Shown here in pieces: positions 36,059 through 48,500 of a DNA stretch of 64,000 nucleotides (its first letter is position 1; each line of letters begins with the position of its first letter). Source of the stretch: Cryptomeria japonica (taxonomy: Eukaryota; Streptophyta; Pinopsida; Cupressales; Cupressaceae); NCBI RefSeq assembly GCF_030272615.1, contig NC_081411.1, positions 155,396,971 to 155,460,970 of the forward strand. Direction: 5' to 3'. The position numbers were made by a program, and so were the translations under genes. The notes under the pieces are model-generated. The model was not told the origin of the DNA, did not search any database, and saw nothing but the letters and a program-made list of their open reading frames with translations.

Positions 36059-38428
36059 ATGGCAAGTATATCAGGGAGGATTGATGTAGAGAAGTTTTCT
36101 GGCACAAACTTTGAGATGTGGAAGCTGAAGATGGAAGATTTGTTGATTGATCGAGATCTATGGGATGCGATTGATGAGAATAAGCATAGGCCTGCAGATC
36201 CGACTTTAGTCACACAATATGATGTGACTGATAGAAAAGATAAAGGTCTCATCAGATTGTGTCTTGCAGACTCTATTCTGATAAATGTCCATGAAGAATC
36301 TACTGCAAAGAAGCTTTGGAAGAAGCTAAGTGAGATCTACCAAGCGAAATCACTTGTGAACAAGATCTTCTTAAGGAAGAAATTGTATTCTTTGAGAATG
36401 GAAGAAGGTGGACGAATTTCTGAGCATCTAGAAAGCTTTAATATGTTGGTAACTCAGTTGACCTCTGTTGGGGTGCCAATGGATGAAGAAGAAAGGTGCC
36501 AAATCCTACTATGTTCGTTGCCGGACTCATGGGACAGCCTTGTGATGGCCATAGGGAGCACTGCAGTCATCTTGAAGATGGAGGATGTTGTTGGTTCTCT
36601 ACTTTCTGAGGAGATGAGAAGGAAGGTCTCTCTGAATGCCAAAGAGGCTTTGAGTGTTCGAGGAAGACCAAAAGAAAGAGGCAAGAATGAAAAGCAGCAT
36701 GGCCGTTCTAAGTCCAAGAATAAGGGGAGATCAAAATCTCCTGGTAAGTCCAAGGTAACTTGCTGGAATTGTGTAAAGCCCAGACATTTCCGAAAGGACC
36801 GTAAAGAAGAAAAGAAGAAAAAGAAGAAGAAGCAAGATTCTGATTCTGAGTCCGAGAAGGAAGATGGAGATGCTTTTATTACAGCCTTAGCCACTCGTGC
36901 AGGCGACAATGCATGGTTAATAGACTCAAATGCATCTTTCCACATGACTCCTAATAGAAACTGGTTTAGTAAGTATGAAAATTTTGATGGTGGTAAGGTG
37001 TATTTGGGTGATAACTCAGTACTTGATATTGTTGGTCATGGAAGTATTCGTGTGAAATTTTCTGATGGTAGAATTAGAAGATTTGATGGTGTATTGCATA
37101 TCCCGGGACTAGCAAGGAATTTGTTATCTGTTAGCAAGCTAATAGATGCGGGTGTGCATGTACAGTTTTCTGAAGCAGGTGTGAAAATGGTAAGAGGTGC
37201 TATGGTGATAGCAAGAGGAAGAAGATTGGGTACACTGTACCAGCTTGATGCATGCACAGTTGAGTGCAATAGTACTTCTGATAAGATTGTGAAAAAGATT
37301 ACTCAGTTGGAAAAGGAGAGGGTTTCTCTTTCAATAGATGGTCGTGGTTTTTGGGTACCCAAGGGTGCTATGTCTACCAAATCAAAGTTGCCTGCAGAGA
37401 AGACCATGTTATGGCACCAGAGACTTGGCCACATAGGTGAGAAGGGTCTACAGACCTTGAAAAATAAGAACCTTATTGATGGGTTGAATGATTGCAATTT
37501 TAAATTTGATTTTTGTGAGCATTGTATCTATGGTAAACAAAACAGCATTCAGTTTTACTCGAGTTCTCATAAGTCTTCATGTATTTTGGATCTAATCCAT
37601 TCGGATGTATTTGGTCCAGTTGATGTTCCTTCTATTGGTAGATCAGTTTATTATGTTTCTTTCATTGATGATTTCAGTAGAAGAACATGGGTTTGTTTTC
37701 TTAGGAGTAAAACTGAAGTTTTCAATCGTTTCAAAGAATTTAAAGCAATGGTTGAGTTGCAGACTGAAAAGAAAATAAAATGTTTGAGAACTGATAATGG
37801 TGGTGAATTTTGCTCCAATGATTTTGACACATTTTGTAAAGATTGTGGTATTAAAAGAGAGAAGACAACTCCGTATTCTTCACAATAGAATGGAGTTGCA
37901 GAAAGAATGAATAGGACCTTGATGGAGAAGGCTAGGAGTATGCTGAGTGGAGCTGGACTAGAACAAAAGTTCTGGGCTAAAGCTGTAGCCACTGCCTGCT
38001 ACCTGATAAACAGGTCTCCTACATCAGCTCTTGTTGATAAGATGCCAATGGAAGCGTGGTTGGGCCACAAGCCTTCACTTAGAGATCTGAGAGTGTTCAG
38101 TTACGAAGCATATGTTCATGTGCCAAAGGAGAAGCGGACAAAATTGGACAACAAAGCTGTTAAATGTATTTTCATCAAATACAGTTATGGTGTAAAAGGA
38201 TACAAGCTTTGGAATCCTATTGAACAAAAGGTATTTTATTCAAGAAGTGTTATTTTTAGAGAAACTAAGCCTTCTTCTATTACAGTGCAACCAGAACAAA
38301 TAGAACAAAAGAAAGATGTGATTCAACTACTTGCTACACCGGAGAAAGTTGAATCGAGGCCCTTAGAAAGACAACAAGTCGAGGAGAGCTCTATGAGTTC
38401 TGAATCATCAGAGGAAGAAGAGGTATGA
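36059..38428 (+). pseudogene. gag-protease-integrase of element D
   Basis: Natural start ATG at 36059. Gag (residues 1-210: MASISGRIDVEKFSG, LYSLRMEEGG), a basic Arg/Lys/Ser linker, then a damaged zinc knuckle near residue 235: CWNCVKPRHFRKDR has lost the last Cys and both usual Gly. The protease motif reads IDSNAS near residue 289, where DSG is expected. GAG-pre-integrase (LWHQRLGHIGEKG) and integrase (HSDVFGP, RTDNGGEF) follow, with a TAG at 37886-37888 in the PQQNG-type motif. The frame resumes at 37907 (the Glu-containing AERMNRTL wording lies just after the stop) and runs to 38428, where a frame change leads towards RT. Likely non-functional even without the stop. Confidence 0.92.
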
Positions 38429-38449
38429 AGCTGAACCTGAACTAGATCT

Positions 38450-41400
38450 TGCTTGAAGGTCTACTAGACAAAGGAAACCACCTGAAAGGTATGGGTATTC
38501 TCCTAATGATTGGAGATGCATATTTGCATTGAATGCTAACATTGATGAACCGAGATCTGTAGAAGAGGCTCTTGGTATGAATGATTCAGAGTCCTGGAAA
38601 ATAGCCATGGATGAAGAAATGGCAGCTCTTAAGAGGAATGAAACATGGGACCTTGTACCATTGCCTGAAGGACGAAAGCCTGTTGGTTGTAAATGGGTGT
38701 TCAAGAAGAAGATGGGTTCAGATGGAAGCATTGAGAAGTATAAAGCACGTTTGGTTGCAAAAGGTTACTCTCAGGTTGAGGGAGTAGATTATGGTGAGAT
38801 TTTTTCTCCAGTAGCCAAAATGACATCCATTAGATTTTTACTTTCTATTGCAGTAGCCTATGATCTAGAGATCGAGCAAATGGATGTGAAAACAGCTTTC
38901 CTTAATGGATATTTGGAGGAAGAAATTTACATGACACAACCAAAGCACTATGTGATGAAAGGTAAAAGTCATTTGGTCTATAAGTTGAAGAAATCCTTGT
39001 ATGGTTTAAAACAGAGCCCTAGGATGTGGTACCAGAAGTTTGATACATATGTGTTGAGTTTGGGATTTGTGCGATCTAAATTTGATCACTGTATATATTT
39101 TAAATCTGATGGTGATCATTTCTTGGTCATTGCCCTATATGTTGATGACATGTTGTTTATTGGCAAAGGAAAAGGTTTGATTGTAGAGTTAAAATCTTAG
39201 CTCTCGATAAAGTTTGAAATGAAAGATCTTGGTGCAGCTAGGCACATTCTGGGAATGGAGATTGTAAGAGATAGACAAAACAGAAAGCTTCGGCTAGGCC
39301 AGAGCAAGTATGTTGGTACTATTTTGAAAAATTCAATATGCAGGATTCAAGACCATTGAGTGTTCCTATTACAATGGGAACAAAGCTTTCTAGTTCACAG
39401 TGTTCTACATCCCCATTGGAGATGGAAGAGATGAGTCGAGTACCATATCAGAGTGTTGTTGGAATTTTGATGTATGCTATGGTCTGTACAAGACTAGACA
39501 TTGCCCAAGCAGTGGGAGTTCTTTCTCGTTATATGTCTAATCCAAGAAGAGCACATTGGGATGCAGTAAAAAGAGTTTTCAGATACTTGAGGGGTACCTC
39601 AGAGTACTCGATATGTTTTCATGGAACAGGAAATGAGTATTCCTTAGATATTCGAGGCTATGTGGATTCAGACTGGGTCGGTGATGTTGATAGAAGAAGA
39701 TCCACCAGTGCATATGTGTTTACATTATTCGGTGGTGCAATCAGTTGGATGAGCAAGCAACAGGCTATGGTCGCTTTGTCCACTACTGAGGCAGAATATA
39801 TGGCAGCTACTCATGCCTGTAAGGAAGCCATCTAGCTAAAGAGATTGTGTTCAGATATAGAGTTCAAACAGGGTGCAGTGACAATTTACAGTGATAGTCA
39901 GAGTGCAATCTGCCTAGCGAAGAACCCTACTTTTCATGCCAGGACCAAGCACATTGATGTACAATATCTGTAGACGTATAAAAATGACCACATTCCTAAA
40001 TGAATATTTTATGTTCATTTTTCTATTTGATTAAATCCAATTTAATTAAATTATCCACATTCTTCTATTTTATTAAATAAATTATTCAATTTATTTAAAT
40101 AAAATTCACTATACCCATTTAATGAATAAATCATTTTATTCAATTAAATCCCCCTAGCCACTTTTAATTAAATTCAAATTTAATTAAATAGTTATCCTAA
40201 ATTGAATAAATCAAATTTATTTAATTACAACCAAATTGAATGAAAATCAAATAATTCAATTAAATCCTATTATCCTCCCCATCCACTTGCAAAATCCCAA
40301 ACCCCTACCTAACCCCTTCTAGAATATTCTAACCAATTCTAATTAACCTAAACCCCCTCTAAACTTTGTCACATCCCTAAGCAAAGGGAGGTCACTTCTC
40401 AAATGGCCCAAAGTCTTGGATAACCATTGAAGGTTTTCAACCTTCAACCACTAAAACCCTAAAGTCTTTGAAAACCATTGAAGGCTTCCAACCTTCAACC
40501 ACTTAATCCACAAAGTCTCCAATAACCATTAATGGTTATTTCAAACCCTCCCACATGGTTAAAACATTTGTTTTGACTCAACCTCTATCCAACCCAAAGG
40601 TCTCATCAGGTCATTAATACTTTGACCATGATTATCTTTTAATCATTTGCACAAAGGTTTATCTTTGGATTAGATCCTAATTCAGTGGGTAAACCTAACT
40701 TAGACTTGACCCTTAGCCTTTAGATAACCATGAGGTCTCATCAGGCCTTTAATGCCTCCAACCTCTTCTCTCAACCCAATCTGGTGTGGACATTTGTCAC
40801 TATTTCATTGGTGCCAATTGTGCACATGGATCCCCAACTTTCAAACTTGGCTCTTGATTAAGCCATTCAATCTTGACCATCCATTGCCCTGTTTGTGCTA
40901 TAAATAGAGCTCTCATTCCTCCATTCTTAACAATCATCTTTCAAATTTGAAGCATCACACTTATGCTCAAATTGTTTCAAGCTTTCATTTTATATATGCT
41001 CCTCATTTAGGCTCTTTTAGATCATAAATTAATCATGAACATGCATGCTAAAGTAGTTTATTTATCATTTTAACTCAATCATAGATTAAATATAGTGTGC
41101 TAGGATAATCTCCATACTAACCTCGTCATCTTATCATTTAGTTTGTTGCATTTCAAGCATCTCATCTAGCTTATAACACATCTCATACTAAGATCAGTTA
41201 AAAATCTCTCTCGTTCTCATATTTGCCATCCCTAAGCCATTTTGCTCAGTAATCTGAGAGCAAAACATTGGTTTGAGGGACATTGTGAGATAGAGAACCA
41301 TGGGACCCTCCTTGGGAAGCTGAGTAACACATCGTTACTCCATAGCTTGCATCAAGAAGTCCTGTGTGTGTGTGTGGATTGATATTTATCGTAATTTTTC

Positions 41401-41595
41401 ACATATTTAGTTTTATTAATCCATTTTTCCCACATACAATATCATTTTCTGAGAGATATGATTGAGGATGGCAAGGTGAAGCTGGAAAAGGTAGAAACTT
41501 TGGTGAATGTTGCTGATGCATTAACTAAGCCCGTGAGCACAGAGAAATTCAGATGGTATTCAGAGTCTATGGGCCTCTTGACCCCTAGCAATTAA
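38450..41595 (+). pseudogene. Reverse transcriptase and RNase H of element D, interrupted by a solo LTR
   Basis: RT is readable from RKPPERYGYSPNDW (near 38475) through NETWDLVPLPEGRKPVGCKW, MDVKTAFLNGYLEEE, YGLKQSPRMWYQ and the catalytic YVDDM (about 39138-39152). A TAG at 39198-39200 replaces an expected Gln. A 1-bp deletion lies near 39335. RNase H (VDSDWVGDVDRRRST, STTEAEYMA) follows, then a TAG at about 39833 where Trp is expected. The frame is cut at 39968 by a solo LTR and resumes at 41444 (REMIEDGKVKLEK, NVADALTKPVS) to a TAA at 41593-41595. Confidence 0.92.
39969..41438. mobile_element. Solo LTR (1.47 kb) inside pol of element D
   Basis: Starts TGTAGACG and ends ACATACA, giving TGTA...TACA inverted ends, and is flanked by a 5-bp target duplication ATATC (39964-39968 and 41439-41443). 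It contains a TATA box (TATAAATAG, 40899-40907) and no coding sequence, primer-binding site or second LTR. This is what remains after recombination between the two LTRs of a full element. The TATA box suggests plus orientation. The superfamily is unknown; the length would suit Ty3/gypsy. Confidence 0.85.
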
Positions 41596-41639
41596 GTCCA
41601 TGATATTTTGGATCCCCTGACTCTCGCAAGGTGTTTGAC

Positions 41640-41650
41640 AAGTGGGAGAA
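41640..41650 (+). promoter_or_regulatory. Polypurine tract of element D
   Basis: AAGTGGGAGAA immediately before the 3' LTR. Confidence 0.85.
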
Positions 41651-42350
41651 TGTTGAGAAACATGTGTCTCAACCTTGCAGTCTTTTTCTAGAAAATTCCA
41701 GAATTTGTTTGAGGTAGTTTTCCACATGTTTATGCATTGGAAAATGGTTAGTGAGTTGTTAAAAATGAGTCTTGTCCATAGTAGAATATAGGTGGGCCAT
41801 TTTTAGAGCCTTAATGACTCATTTTGTGACTTTTAAGAGGGTCTAAGCTAGGGGACAAAATTATGGACGGGATTACTATTTTAACCTGGTTGTTTTTCTA
41901 TTTTGGAAATGTAAATGTCAAAAATGGGCACCATGTGGCATGGTGGTTAAGCCCATGGTTTTGTAAAACCACAAGTAGTTTCCAGGTTGTAAAATCACTA
42001 TAAAAGGAGGGCTTGGGGAGGAGTTTGATAATTGAGTTTTTTGCAAGACTAGATGCTAGAAGGAGTCTCTTTGAGTTCGAGTTGTGGTGATGCGCTCTTG
42101 TAAGAACTTGCATTGCAAGTGTATTGTAATCAGCTTGATTTGATAATACATTGTGCGAGTTTTGGAGGGTGGGTTTTTTCTCCCAGAAGGGTTTCCCCAC
42201 GGTAATCACTGTGTTATGTGTTCATTGCTATTTTGTTTATGCTTTATTGTGCATTTCTTGATATCTTAGTAATATTTAAGTTGAAAGTTGCATAACCGTC
42301 CTCTCAAGATTAGCGTAGGAAGCGTTTCCACACACCTTTGCTTCCTTACA
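41651..42350 (+). repeat. 3' LTR of element D
   Basis: Complete 700-bp LTR, TGTTGAGAAAC to CCTTACA. The right neighbour GAATA is the first base run of the resumed F-box sequence and would be one copy of the target duplication. Confidence 0.92.
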
Positions 42351-42932
42351 GAATAATATCTATTGAACAGTCCTGATCTTTCTTGTGTTGGTACCAAAAT
42401 TTGCTGCCAATTATCTCTGATGGAACTGTAGACCCACGTTTCAATTTCTCTTTGCCTGTTGAATTCTATGTGCGTCAATCTGAAACTGCCATGAGAATTT
42501 TTGTCATAGAATATCTCAGTTGAGATAATATTTTTTTCTCTTAGACCGAGCTCTTATGGTCCTACTTTGGCCTATAATAGGGTTCCAAATTAAAAGATGG
42601 GGTCCATTGTTTCTCAAAAAAAAGCAAAGAAACCCATCTCCATGACCTAACACATCTCCAACCAGAATCTGACAAGGTAATTGCACTTCTTTATAATATT
42701 GATCTCAATTTATGGAATTCATTTCCTGGGCATCTAAAATTGTAGAGTTATTATTGATTTCTACTACCATGGCTTGTGAGAGGGTAGCTTGAAGGTTTAC
42801 AAAAGAAACATTGTGGTATAATGACCACCATTGTTTGGACACACAGCGTAATCTCGTGAATTTTGTAATTGGCAGTCTTGCTAGTATCTTATTTTGCACT
42901 TGCTCGGGCAAATCATTCCATGAGGTCTGCAT

Positions 42933-43296
42933 GGCTGAGAAGAAGAAGAGTGAGGAGTTGATTGGATAGCTGTATATTTCTTCACCTCTTTCTTCTCAAA
43001 CTTTAGGGAATATGAAAGCTTATTATTGTGTTTGGATGGATGTTTATAGGCTTCTATATAATTGTATATGAAGTTCAACCGCCATGATTTCCATGCTCCT
43101 TTTCTTCTTTTCATCTTCCATGGCACCAACAACAAGAATACTAAATCCCTCTTCATTTCCGTTAGAGAATGATTTTTCTTTTTCGGCAATGATTTAAAAG
43201 AAAATAGGTAAGATTATTTTATAGACATATTTTGATCTATTATCTTTTGTGCAATGACAAATATATACACAAGTAGCATATTTTTGGGGAGAGTTG
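42933..43296 (-). other. 5' flank of F-box locus copy 1
   Basis: Homologous to 62885-63262, the promoter side of the intact gene, with small deletions. It keeps the TATA-like TATAAACATC. Homology fades near 43296. Confidence 0.75.
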
Positions 43297-43364
43297 ATGT
43301 ATACAGTAAAAAAGAACTCAAAGTTTATTAATTCAAATCCAAATTTGAACACATATTCTCAAAA

Positions 43365-43613
43365 TTGAAACATGATGGAAGACCAATCATTATTATGATG
43401 GAAGACCAAGCACCGCCTGATGGAAGAGCAATCATTACTATGATGGAAGACCAAGCACCGCCTGATGGAAGATCAATCATTACTATGATGGAAGACCAAA
43501 GCTGTGTGAATCATAATGTAAAACTGTTCATAATTGAAATTGAAAATGTAACGTCAAAGATAGCAGTTACATGCAACGATTGGAATGATTGGAAGGAAGA
43601 AAGAAATAAATGA
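43365..43613 (+). CDS. 82-residue ORF containing a 15-residue repeat
   Basis: The ORF covers a minisatellite (43374-43503) whose 45-bp unit keeps frame, giving two and a half copies of a 15-residue unit with MMEDQAPPDGR wording, then a non-repeated tail (CVNHNVKLFIIEIENV). No family recognised. It may simply be a minisatellite that happens to stay open. Confidence 0.25.
   Translation: MKHDGRPIIIMMEDQAPPDGRAIITMMEDQAPPDGRSIITMMEDQSCVNHNVKLFIIEIENVTSKIAVTCNDWNDWKEERNK
43374..43503 (+). repeat. Minisatellite, alternating 22/23-bp subunits (45-bp unit)
   Basis: Six subunits each starting GATGGAAGA; two subunit types alternate, giving a 45-bp higher-order unit. Confidence 0.85.
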
Positions 43614-44486
43614 AATCGTTGTGTCTCTGAGATATATATCAACTATCAACTTCCATTCTATTTGCAATTGACTTCCATTCTATTTGCAATTGAATTTTAC
43701 CCATTTCATTTGAAACAAGAGCAGATCCAATACAACATATATATGTAGGTTTTGTTACTCGTTCCACAATTTGCATATTGCATGTTTTAAGCTTTTCATA
43801 TGCTTAAACGGAGTGTAATGTTTTATTTTTATGTTTTCTTTAGATAAAAACCTTTATCAATCCTAACACTTCACACATCGTTGACAATATTTAGGTGAGT
43901 ATCTTTCAATCGTGTATATTTTCTTTTATTTAGGTTTTTCTTTTAATTTCTTTATCAGACCCTATATAGAAGAATGAAAATATTTTGCAATAGAGAATTG
44001 CTATAACAAGAAATCAAGTTCAGGTTTTCAAATCAAGAACTCCAAGAAAATGCTCTCCTAAGGTATAAAATTGCAACAACTTTAAAAATATTCTCTTATA
44101 TTTTTGTTTAATGGTATGATATATTTCATATAACATGTTGTGGTTATTTCATTTTTTATTCTCCCTTAACTTTATCATATAATAAGTTTTTCTAATTTCA
44201 TTTTTGATTCTGCTTAACTTTATCATATAATAAGTTTTTCTAAAGGTCGCGTTTTAGAAATTAAACAAAAATATGACAAATTGCAATTCCACTTAGTAAT
44301 GGACTCTATTTTTCTATTTAGATAATGACAATTGTAAATCTCAAAAATCATTATAAAATTAAGTGTTCATTCATTTAACAATTAAAAAAATAGAAATTAG
44401 TTTAATTTTAGATTTTGAAATGATATGCATGCAAAAAGACAAAATACAATAGAAATATTGTTGATATATCTAGAAAAATATAGAAA

Positions 44487-44743
44487 GTTTCCATTTAAAT
44501 CTAGATTTTAGTTTTATATTTATACTAAAATTGATTGATGATATCTAGATTTTATTTTTTAATTTATTGTAAAATTAATTGTTGATTCATTTAAAAAAAA
44601 TAAAAAACTCAATTGTTTCCATTTAAATCTAGATTTTATTTTTATATTTATACTAAAATTGATTGATGATATCTAGATTTTATTTTTTAATTTATTGTAA
44701 AACTAATTGTTGATTCATTTAAAAAAAATTAAAAACACAATTG
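44487..44743 (+). repeat. 128-bp tandem duplication
   Basis: Two adjacent copies beginning GTTTCCATTTAAATCTAG, period 128 with a one-base indel and few substitutions. Confidence 0.88.
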
Positions 44744-45056
44744 AGTTTAATTTTAGAAATTGAATTGATTTGCATGCAAAAAGAAAAATAGAGATCAAAA
44801 GTGTAGTAAAGATTTTTAGAGGCATGACATTAAGAGATGCACAATTTTAATAAATTAAAGAAACATTATATGTAATGAAGTATAGATTTTAATATTAAAG
44901 AATTTAATGTTCAATCTCCCGTGATATCTTCTTAAATATTTTACCTTATAGTGCACATCCATGGTAGCTTATGTTACCTAATTAAATAAAAGAATAAAAA
45001 ACAATATTGTATTTGTTGATGAGTGTCTAATTTTATTCACAATGATAACTTCCAAG

Positions 45057-45452
45057 TTAACATGGTGATGAAAAATTTGCTAATATAATTTAGATTTGAC
45101 ATCAGTATTATCATGTTTATATCTCTCTTATTATATTTAATAAATTGGTAAATAAGTTTATTTTAGTTAATTAGTATATTCAAGGTAGAGTAATAAAAGT
45201 TGTCAATGTAGTGTCTTTTCTATATATGATTTATCTTTTTATTTAATTAAATTTTGATATATGAATATTTTTAATGAAGTTTTAGATATTTTTAATATTT
45301 TTAACATGGGTGATGGGAAATTTGCTAATATATTTAGATTTGACACTAGTATTATCATATTTATGTCTCTCTTATTATATTTAATAAAGTGGTAAATAAT
45401 TTTATTTTAGTTAATTAGTATATTCAAGGTAGAGTAATAAAATTTGTCAATT
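45057..45452 (+). repeat. Spaced direct duplication of about 150 bp
   Basis: 45057-45209 is repeated at 45300-45452 (period about 243 bases), with scattered differences. Shared phrases include TTAGTTAATTAGTATATTC and AAGGTAGAGTAATAAAA. Confidence 0.82.
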
Positions 45453-45584
45453 AGCTTAAGCATAGAAGAACATCTATCTCAATATAACAAATATAACTCT
45501 CAAATTTGAAAAAATAATGAATTAATCAATATTAACCTTTTTTTAATTTAAAAACTATAAGATAAAACTACAACCATCAAGTTG

Positions 45585-48500
45585 AATCATAACCCTAACC
45601 CTAATCCTAATCCCTAAATCAAGTTCACGTTGCCCTTAACAATAAACTAAATCAAACTTGAACCCTAATTTATCAATGACCTTAAACCTAATTCAATTGT
45701 AATCTTATTTGAACCCTAATCCTACCTTAATGGTGACCATAATCAATAATTGTAATTTTATTATAATCCTAATATAGACACAATCTTTATCAAATAGTAA
45801 CTACATGCTCATCCTAACTCCAACCCTAACCAAATAGTAAAGAAAATGGAATCCTAAAATCAAACCAAATTGAACCCTATCCCTAAAAATAATTTAACAC
45901 TAAACCAAAATACCTAACCATAATAGGAAACAAATTATACCCTAAACCCAATAATAAACCAAGTTGAACCCTAAGCCCCTTTAACATAATTGAACACTTC
46001 ACTTATTTAAACCCTAATTCTATTAGTAATATAACTTGAACCCTAATATAAATCAAATGGAATCATAACCCAAAATTGAACCTAATTGAACATTAAACCA
46101 AATTGAACCTTAATCCTAAACCTAATTTAATTGTAAACCAAATTGAACCCTAACCCTAATCTTGACCCTAATACTAAAGACTAAATTGAATTAAGCACTA
46201 AACCAAATTAAACCCTAATCCTAAAACAAACTAAACCTTATCCATAACACATATCATAATTTTTATTCTAACTCTAATACTATATCTAAATACAATCTTA
46301 ACTTTGAGCCTAACCTAATAAGAAACCTAAACCTAACTATATCTCCAATACAAAACCTAATCCTATGCATAACCCTAGCCATGATGAAACTCCAACACTA
46401 ACTAGAATACTAATCCTAACCCTAATCCCAAGTTAGAACCTCTAATAATTATTATTATATCATAATCATAATACTCTAACCATAATCGTAAATCTAACCC
46501 TAATCCTTGACCCAAACCATAACAATAACTCTTACCCTAACCCTAACCATGATGTAAACCCTAATCCTAACCATAATGATAAGTCCTAACACAAACCCTA
46601 ATCCTAACCATGATGTAAATCCTAACAATAATCATAACCCTTACCCTAAACCTAGCCCTAACCATAATACTAACTATAGCTCTTAACCCCAACCCTAACT
46701 ATGATAACAACCCTATCTCCAGCCATAATTCTAACCATAACCCTAAACCCTAAGCCTATCCATAATATTAACCTCAATCATTTTGTAAATCCTAACCCTT
46801 ATAGTTAGCCATATCCCTAACCCTATCTATAACTATGGTGTAAGCTCTACCCCTAGCCATTATCCTAACCCTCTAACTCCAACCCTAACCCCAACCATGA
46901 TGTAAATCCTAAACCTAACCCTTTACCCTATCTCTAACCCTATCCCTAACCCTATCCATAGCCTGAATCGTGATGTAAACTCTAACCATAATCCTAACCC
47001 TAACACTTATGCCAGCCCTAACCATGATTTAAAAACTAATCATAAGCCTAATCCTAACTCTAAACTCTAATCCAAACTATAACCCTGACCCTAACTATAG
47101 TCCTAAGCCCCAACACTAACCATAATCCTTACCCTAATTGTAACCTTATGTAAATCCTGACCCTATCTACATTAACTATAGCGACTACTTTGAATAAGAG
47201 AATTTTATCAAATAATATTATGATGTTAGTGTTACTTCAATGATAACTGAGCTAACTTCATCAATGAGAATAACAAAATAGTTACAATTTATATCATTTT
47301 TAATAAGCTTACCTTTTATAATCCTTTCACTTTCACCAAACCTATTAGAAAAATATTCTCCACATACTCCACTCCTCAACAACAAATAAATCATATAGCA
47401 CATATATTAAATGCATCAAAGTAAATTCAAATTTATATTAATACTAAAAACCTAATTAAACCTTAACTTTATCCTTAAAATGAAGCTTTATTATATAATC
47501 ATAACCCTCACACCATGCTTTATCCTTAAACACTAACTCTATTTGAATACTAATGCTAACTCTAACTATAATTAAACCCTAAATAAATTGTAATACTAAC
47601 CCTAACCCTAATCCTAATCAAGATGTAAATTATAGCCTTAAACCTAACTATAACCCAATCTCTAAAACTAACCCTAATCTCAATAATAATGTAAACACTA
47701 ACTATCATCCTAATCCTAATTTTAAACCCTATCCCAAACCATAACTCTAACCCTTACCATGATTCTTCTTCCTAAACCTAACCATAATCCTAAGCCCTGA
47801 TCCTATCCATAATTGTAACAATAACCCTAATCATGATGCAAATCCTGATCATAATGTTGACCCTGAACCTAACCTTAACCATGATGTAAACACTAACATT
47901 AATCCTAACACTGACCATGATATAATTCATAACCCTAGCTATAATACTAATGCTAACCCTAACACTAACCTGAACGATGATCTAAACCATAACCTTTACC
48001 ATAGTCCTAGCCACAACTCTAAACCATTACCTTAATCATAACCCTAACCCTAAGCCTAAGCCTAACCTAACCTAATCATAACCCTAAACCCTAACTGTAA
48101 AATTAGGGAATGGCTCTATAACCGTTAGAATGTACACCAATCATCTATTACAATGTATTAATAATATATGAAGGGTATTAATATCTTGGTGCAAATTAAG
48201 GGTTGGATCTAGTTTTTCCCTAAAAAGTAACCCTAAACCTAACCCTTACCATGATGTACACCCTAACCCTATTCATAATTCCAAACATAATGTAAACCCT
48301 AATCCTAACTATCATGTAAATTTAATCCCTAACCATAACAATAACCTAATTCAAAATCCCCAACCTAAGCAATAACCCTAACCATAACCATAACCCTAAT
48401 TAAATTTGATCACTAACCTTCAAACGAAGCTCTATTAAACCTAACAACGTGCTTTATCCTTAAATCCTTACCCTTCTTGAGTCATAACACTAACCCTAAC

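Larger units (their letters stand above)
35326..42350 (+). mobile_element. Ty1/copia element D (Tnt1/Tork-like), inserted in the F-box gene
   Basis: 5' LTR 35326-35936 (first 89 bases missing), primer-binding site, gag-pro-int-RT-RNase H, polypurine tract, 3' LTR 41651-42350. The gag wording resembles Tnt1/Tork elements (my inference). Its pol is interrupted by a solo LTR at 39969-41438. The right junction falls within the F-box coding sequence. The left target duplication was lost in a deletion. Confidence 0.93.
34967..42932 (-). pseudogene. F-box gene copy 1, split by copia element D
   Basis: Paralogue of the intact gene at 61766-62884. The C-terminal part is 34967-35330 and the N-terminal part 42351-42932; element D lies between. 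About 186 bases of the gene (corresponding to 62118-62303) are missing. The N-terminal part keeps the F-box (WNDLPEQVQNKILARLPI) but has a TGA where the intact copy has CGA (near 42703) and an extra T in a poly-T run near 42530. Dead as a gene; a substrate-recognition subunit of an SCF ligase in its ancestral form, by family knowledge. Confidence 0.9.
43614..45584. other. AT-rich interval with two local duplications
   Basis: No gene supported. Holds the 128-bp tandem duplication at 44487-44743 and the spaced duplication at 45057-45452. Confidence 0.5.

Noticed and set aside
36454-36945. 163-codon minus-strand ORF
   Set aside because: Antisense shadow of the element D gag.
43374-43503. CRISPR-like array
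   Set aside because: Only a short minisatellite without unique spacers, in a plant genome.
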